This document shows, in pieces, positions 60,385-64,000 of a stretch of 64,000 nt of DNA. The first letter of the stretch is position 1. Every line of letters starts with the position of its first letter. The notes under the pieces are model-generated. The model had not been told where the DNA came from and made no database searches. It saw nothing but the letters and a program-made list of their open reading frames with translations. The translations under genes were made by a program, and so were the position numbers. This stretch comes from Siphonodentalium dalli (lineage: Eukaryota; Mollusca; Scaphopoda; Gadilida; Siphonodentaliidae), in the NCBI GenBank assembly GCA_032622095.1, contig CP136061.1, positions 60,037,301 to 60,101,300 on the forward strand, in the 5' to 3' direction.

Positions 60385-60998
60385 CACCGACAGTGAAACT
60401 GATTGAACATTATTAACAGCTCATCAATGTTATACTAAAACACATTTCCAATTTGATTGTTGTTTTTTAATGAAACCTATCATCATTGTATTGTGATTTG
60501 AAACAACAATATTCAAATTAAATCAGGCATATCTAATATTTTAAATACATAAAATATTTTGATTTTACCATTTTGATCAAAATAATTTCTACGCAATTCT
60601 GGTCCCAAAGTGTGTTATAAATTTTGTGTTTGTTTTACTCGTATCAAATATTTCTTTCATTTCTTCATATCAAAAAGAAAAACTTGTAATGTCACGTAGC
60701 TGGTAGTACTACTCTAGACTAGTATATCTCTATACTATGGCCAAGCCTGATTTAATTTGAATTTTGTTAATCGCAAATTACAGTTGATATATCTACAGGC
60801 TTTTAAAGGTACTCAATCCGATCAGACACTCATAAATTACTATTTCTTTGACTTCGGGGGTAAAACATATTTGATTCGAGTCGAGGAACCCAACCATCAA
60901 AGCTCAGAGTGATTAGATATCGATGTTTGAACTTTTCGGTTTCTATTGTTTGTGGACCACAAACTGATTGAAGCACGAGTGTCAAACGGACGGTCTTG

Positions 60999-61073
60999 CA
61001 GATAAATATGGATAACGGTAAAATCAAGTGGTTATTATTATCACTTGATTTTAGTGTTATCCATCTTTATCTG
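60999..61073. repeat. 75-nt near-perfect hairpin
   Basis: Left arm cagataaatatggataacgg plus taaaatcaagtg; right arm is its complement with three mismatches over 32 nt; loop gttattattat. The size fits a miRNA precursor, or the core of a small MITE. Confidence 0.7.
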
Positions 61074-62507
61074 AATTGAATTAATCAAGCAATGCACATG
61101 TGTAATTCACTAATTTGAGTGTCCATCTCTTGGGAAATCGATCATTTACATTTTGATGGATATTCCGTATTTTTATAGCACAATGTGCCGGCAACAAAAT
61201 TTATTGCCATCACATTGTAACGTTCAATTACTGAACTTGTATGACTGTGATATATAGGAAATGAGAAATTGGCCAAAGCGTAATGATAATTAAAGAATGG
61301 GTCCATTTAAATAAAATAAATACAGAGAATAGGAGAAAGTCAATTGGAAAGAAGAACTCCCATGCCTAAAGTTAGTAGAGTATCGACGAGGATCGGCGAA
61401 AATATAAATCTTTTGAGACGGAGAATGCTAAAATTGAGAATAATAATTTTAGTATAGGGCGAGCGGGTTATCGGAAGCACATGTGCGTTATATTTTGGCC
61501 TAAGTAAATCGGCGCAAGTTACTCCCTTTACACACGAGAGGTATGGATGATGGGGTGGTAGGGATTATTTGAACAGAACTCACCGGCGCAGTGTTTGAAT
61601 ATCTCCAGAATCAAAACTAAACTGATGGTCCTCGGGCGCATCATGCATCACACGGCCACGCACCGGAGTCGAATGACGGGCCAGCACAGTGCGCAATTGG
61701 TAATACAGCCGTTGTCATGCCAGCTTCGATTTTTTAAAAGATTCTAAAAATGCGCATCACCAACGTAGTGTGGTTTATAAGTAGAGCTATTTGTTTCACG
61801 TTATGTGCAATGTGTGGCTGTTCCATTCCTATATTATTTGGCGAAACTGTCTTATTGTTGACAGGCAGTTGCGACATATTAGCGTGATAAAATATTGATA
61901 TTTATACTAAGTACCGATAACTTAAATTAAGTCACTGCCTGATCATGTCGGACCATGGTCTACACACACTAGAAAATGACCTTTCAAACTTTCAGGAAAT
62001 CTTGTCAGATGGATACATGTACCTGTATATTTCATTTTACGTGATTCATAACTTCGAAATTTAAGAACTAATGTTCTAAATTGTAACATATCCAGATTTG
62101 TGGAAAACAATTCAGGAAAAATATTAATTCCATATAAGTAATGCGACAGGTATACCCGCATGTGCACATAATATAAAGCTCGAGGAAGCGATGCCCAATT
62201 TTATTGCATGATAAATGTTTGCCGTTCATGGACAATGAGATTAGTTATAAACTGATTCGCACCCCTCGACCAATGAAATTGCTTGAATTGCTGAACAATA
62301 ATCCTTGTATGAATCTGTATTTCTGCGGACCGAAAATATTAATCTGACCAATGGTGTCATTGGAAAACAATCAACGCTCAGGAATTAAACGCTTGCAAAC
62401 TTGGGGTAGGTGTGAAATCACACCGCGAATATATTGTAAGTGATCACGTGGCGTTGGGATTGGATTGTGAACTCGCTCCAGTGTACAGTGATTTCCAAAT
62501 GTTTGAC

Positions 62508-62528
62508 GGGGGGGGGGGGGGGGGGGGG
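62508..62528 (+). repeat. 21-nt G homopolymer
   Basis: An uninterrupted G run. The length may be affected by sequencing error. It could form a G-quadruplex-type structure. Confidence 0.85.
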
Positions 62529-62667
62529 TGGTCAGTAAGTTAGAATCTTCAATATATAGTATTCAAGATGTGATTCGGAATATAGTAGAAGTACAACACA
62601 ATAATAATCCACAATGCGTTATTGTACATGTCAATTCACAGATCTTATAAACATCACGCACATTAGT

Positions 62668-64000
62668 TCATCCACTCAGCTTAACCTGTGTCACTTTACC
62701 CTTCCATGTGTACACAAATTCGTCAATGCAGTCCGGAATTTCCACACTCAGTCGTTTGCCGGTTTGACTAACCGTCAAATTATGTCCACCCACACAACAC
62801 AAAGATGTCTCCTTCGGAATCAAAAGGGTGGGTTCCTCTGCCTTTACCGAACTTTCGGCAGTAACTTTTGTAGGTGGGGGCGCAAGCGCAGCACTTACTT
62901 CTAGCTTTCGCTTCACGCTGACTCGTTTGTAGACGTCCACTGCATTCGAACGATGTCCACTGATCGATTTCACAGTTGTGTCATCAAAACCTTGGTCATA
63001 TAAGGTAGTGACACAAGTAACTTTTCCTGAATGATTTGTGATATTTCTCCCTTCCATACTTATTCCAGAAGAAATAAAAAGAGTTTTCATCATTTTGGAT
63101 AATGTGTTTTTACCAACCGGTTGCTGTCCAAAACGTGGTTTATTGTCCTCTGATAGTTTCACAAGTGGCTTCCTATAGAATGGTCCATTTTCAGGAATCG
63201 AAGATAAATACAATGACATTAACTTTACAAAACATCTGGGGTTTTCTTTCAACTCAAAATGTTCAATCTGTTTTGGTTTCACGCCACGCTGGTTCAAACC
63301 ACCTTGAACATTTTTGGAACTTCGGCCCTGGAACATTATTTTATTCAGTTCAACTTCTGTGTCAAAGACAACTTTGAAATGTGATGAATCTAAATCACGG
63401 TGCTCATCCATAGCTCTCATTCCAAAACACTTGCAGTTATAAAAAAACACTGCATTAAACAGTCCCTGTGCGCTATCCAAGCTAAACGTTCCGGTATCCC
63501 AAAATGCAAGTTCGTCCTTGGGTAAAATGGGATCAGCATGTTTCTGGGACACACCTACACCCTCGGCCGTCAACTTCTTCATTCGACAATCAATCGATTT
63601 TCTAAAGTTTACAAATGTTGTATCAGTCTTTGAAAACATACTTGTCTCCACGTGACCAACGTTCCGCAGTTCCCGCTGAATGCTGGAGGCAATATTCATG
63701 AGGGTAGATGACGGGTAATCACTTCCATCTTTTCTACGAATTTCAGTGATGAATCTTTCTAACCAAAAATCCATAACGGGTAACGGAATTTCAGATGTTA
63801 TTTCCAGAGGCACCAGCGAATTCGCCTCTATCATTGTTGTCTCCAGTGAATTTCTATGCTCAGCCCACTCTCGCCAAACGTTTAATCCCCATGACGTTGA
63901 GTATCTAGTGTTTCGTGGGACACATTGGCGGTAACGGTTTTGGAGTTCATCGTCATCAACTGGTGCCGCAAATCTGCTATTTGCGATGGTCGGACTTCCA
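62668..64000 (-). CDS. Crypton/DUF3504-type tyrosine recombinase, N-terminus beyond window
   Basis: The frame stays open to the window edge (first complete codon at 63999), giving about 443 codons. The visible N-terminus RYRQCVPRNTRYSTSWGLNV and WREWAEHRN is the core-binding region of the ZMYM2/QRICH1-like family. Catalytic block: FGMRAMDEHRDLD carries the first Arg; HFELKENPRCFVKL and GPFYRKPL follow; GRNITNHSGKVTC is the H-x-x-R site but reads H-x-x-K; SGHRSNAVDVYKR has the last His and the Tyr. The tail (about 100 residues) is not recognised. Loss of that Arg suggests an inactive or domesticated protein, though the frame is intact. It may be a Crypton element or a derived host gene. Confidence 0.8.
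   Translation of the reverse strand, partial: GSPTIANSRFAAPVDDDELQNRYRQCVPRNTRYSTSWGLNVWREWAEHRNSLETTMIEANSLVPLEITSEIPLPVMDFWLERFITEIRRKDGSDYPSSTLMNIASSIQRELRNVGHVETSMFSKTDTTFVNFRKSIDCRMKKLTAEGVGVSQKHADPILPKDELAFWDTGTFSLDSAQGLFNAVFFYNCKCFGMRAMDEHRDLDSSHFKVVFDTEVELNKIMFQGRSSKNVQGGLNQRGVKPKQIEHFELKENPRCFVKLMSLYLSSIPENGPFYRKPLVKLSEDNKPRFGQQPVGKNTLSKMMKTLFISSGISMEGRNITNHSGKVTCVTTLYDQGFDDTTVKSISGHRSNAVDVYKRVSVKRKLEVSAALAPPPTKVTAESSVKAEEPTLLIPKETSLCCVGGHNLTVSQTGKRLSVEIPDCIDEFVYTWKGKVTQVKLSG

Larger units (their letters stand above)
60385..62667. other. Non-coding DNA between the recombinase frames
   Basis: No gene recognised. It contains the hairpin at 60999-61073 and a 21-G run at 62508-62528. 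Confidence 0.5.

Noticed and set aside
61660-61730. tRNA or SINE (ggagtcgaatg on the plus strand)
   Set aside because: A B-box-like string is present on the minus strand, but the A box and acceptor stem do not fit.

Overview
The window looks like nuclear DNA of a marine invertebrate animal. It is AT-rich and intron-bearing, with one recognisable host gene fragment (a secreted C-type lectin with a PAN/Apple module) in a very high load of transposable elements and tandem repeats. A lophotrochozoan such as a mollusc would fit, but nothing here fixes the phylum. There are no bacterial operons, CRISPR arrays or phage genes.

Layout. 1-5330: a broken L1-type ORF1 and several small two-copy tandem repeats. 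5331-16183: a full-length L1-like retrotransposon on the minus strand with a perfect 16-bp target-site duplication. Its ORF1 (15071-15934) and ORF2 (5655-9499) are separated by about 5.4 kb of satellite with a ~0.66-kb unit. 16500-21750: a plus-strand CR1/Jockey-type LINE whose endonuclease is split by a 1.64-kb hAT-like element. 23287-36870 and 37854-45490: two direct copies of a host segment, each ending in a homologous terminal exon of the lectin gene. Copy 1 carries a 3.4-kb LINE, a 0.65-kb hAT-like element and a 4.65-kb CACTG-ended element packed with nested insertions. Copy 2 preserves the corresponding unoccupied sites, and carries about 60 tandem copies of a 63-bp unit derived from the end of the coding exon.

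43729-49687: the lectin exons on the minus strand, in the order A (first half of the CTLD), B (second half), C (PAN). The splice phases match at both junctions. Exon C' at 30741-30991 is a second possible terminal exon. A hAT element (48359-49482) with an exact 8-bp target duplication sits in the A-B intron.

50065-52892: a CACTG-ended element with dense ACGGT/ACCGT subterminal repeats. 53218-57966: a 4.75-kb foldback element with ~2-kb arms full of AAGATGGCGGC-type motifs. 59720-64000: two tyrosine-recombinase (Crypton/DUF3504-type) reading frames in opposite orientation, one cut by the window edge.

Most striking are the satellite lodged between the two ORFs of a complete L1, the coding-exon-seeded minisatellite beside a duplicated lectin terminal exon, a U2 snRNA-headed short element (35649-35747), and the large foldback element. 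All of this was read by eye. Family assignments rest on motifs and termini, without database searches.
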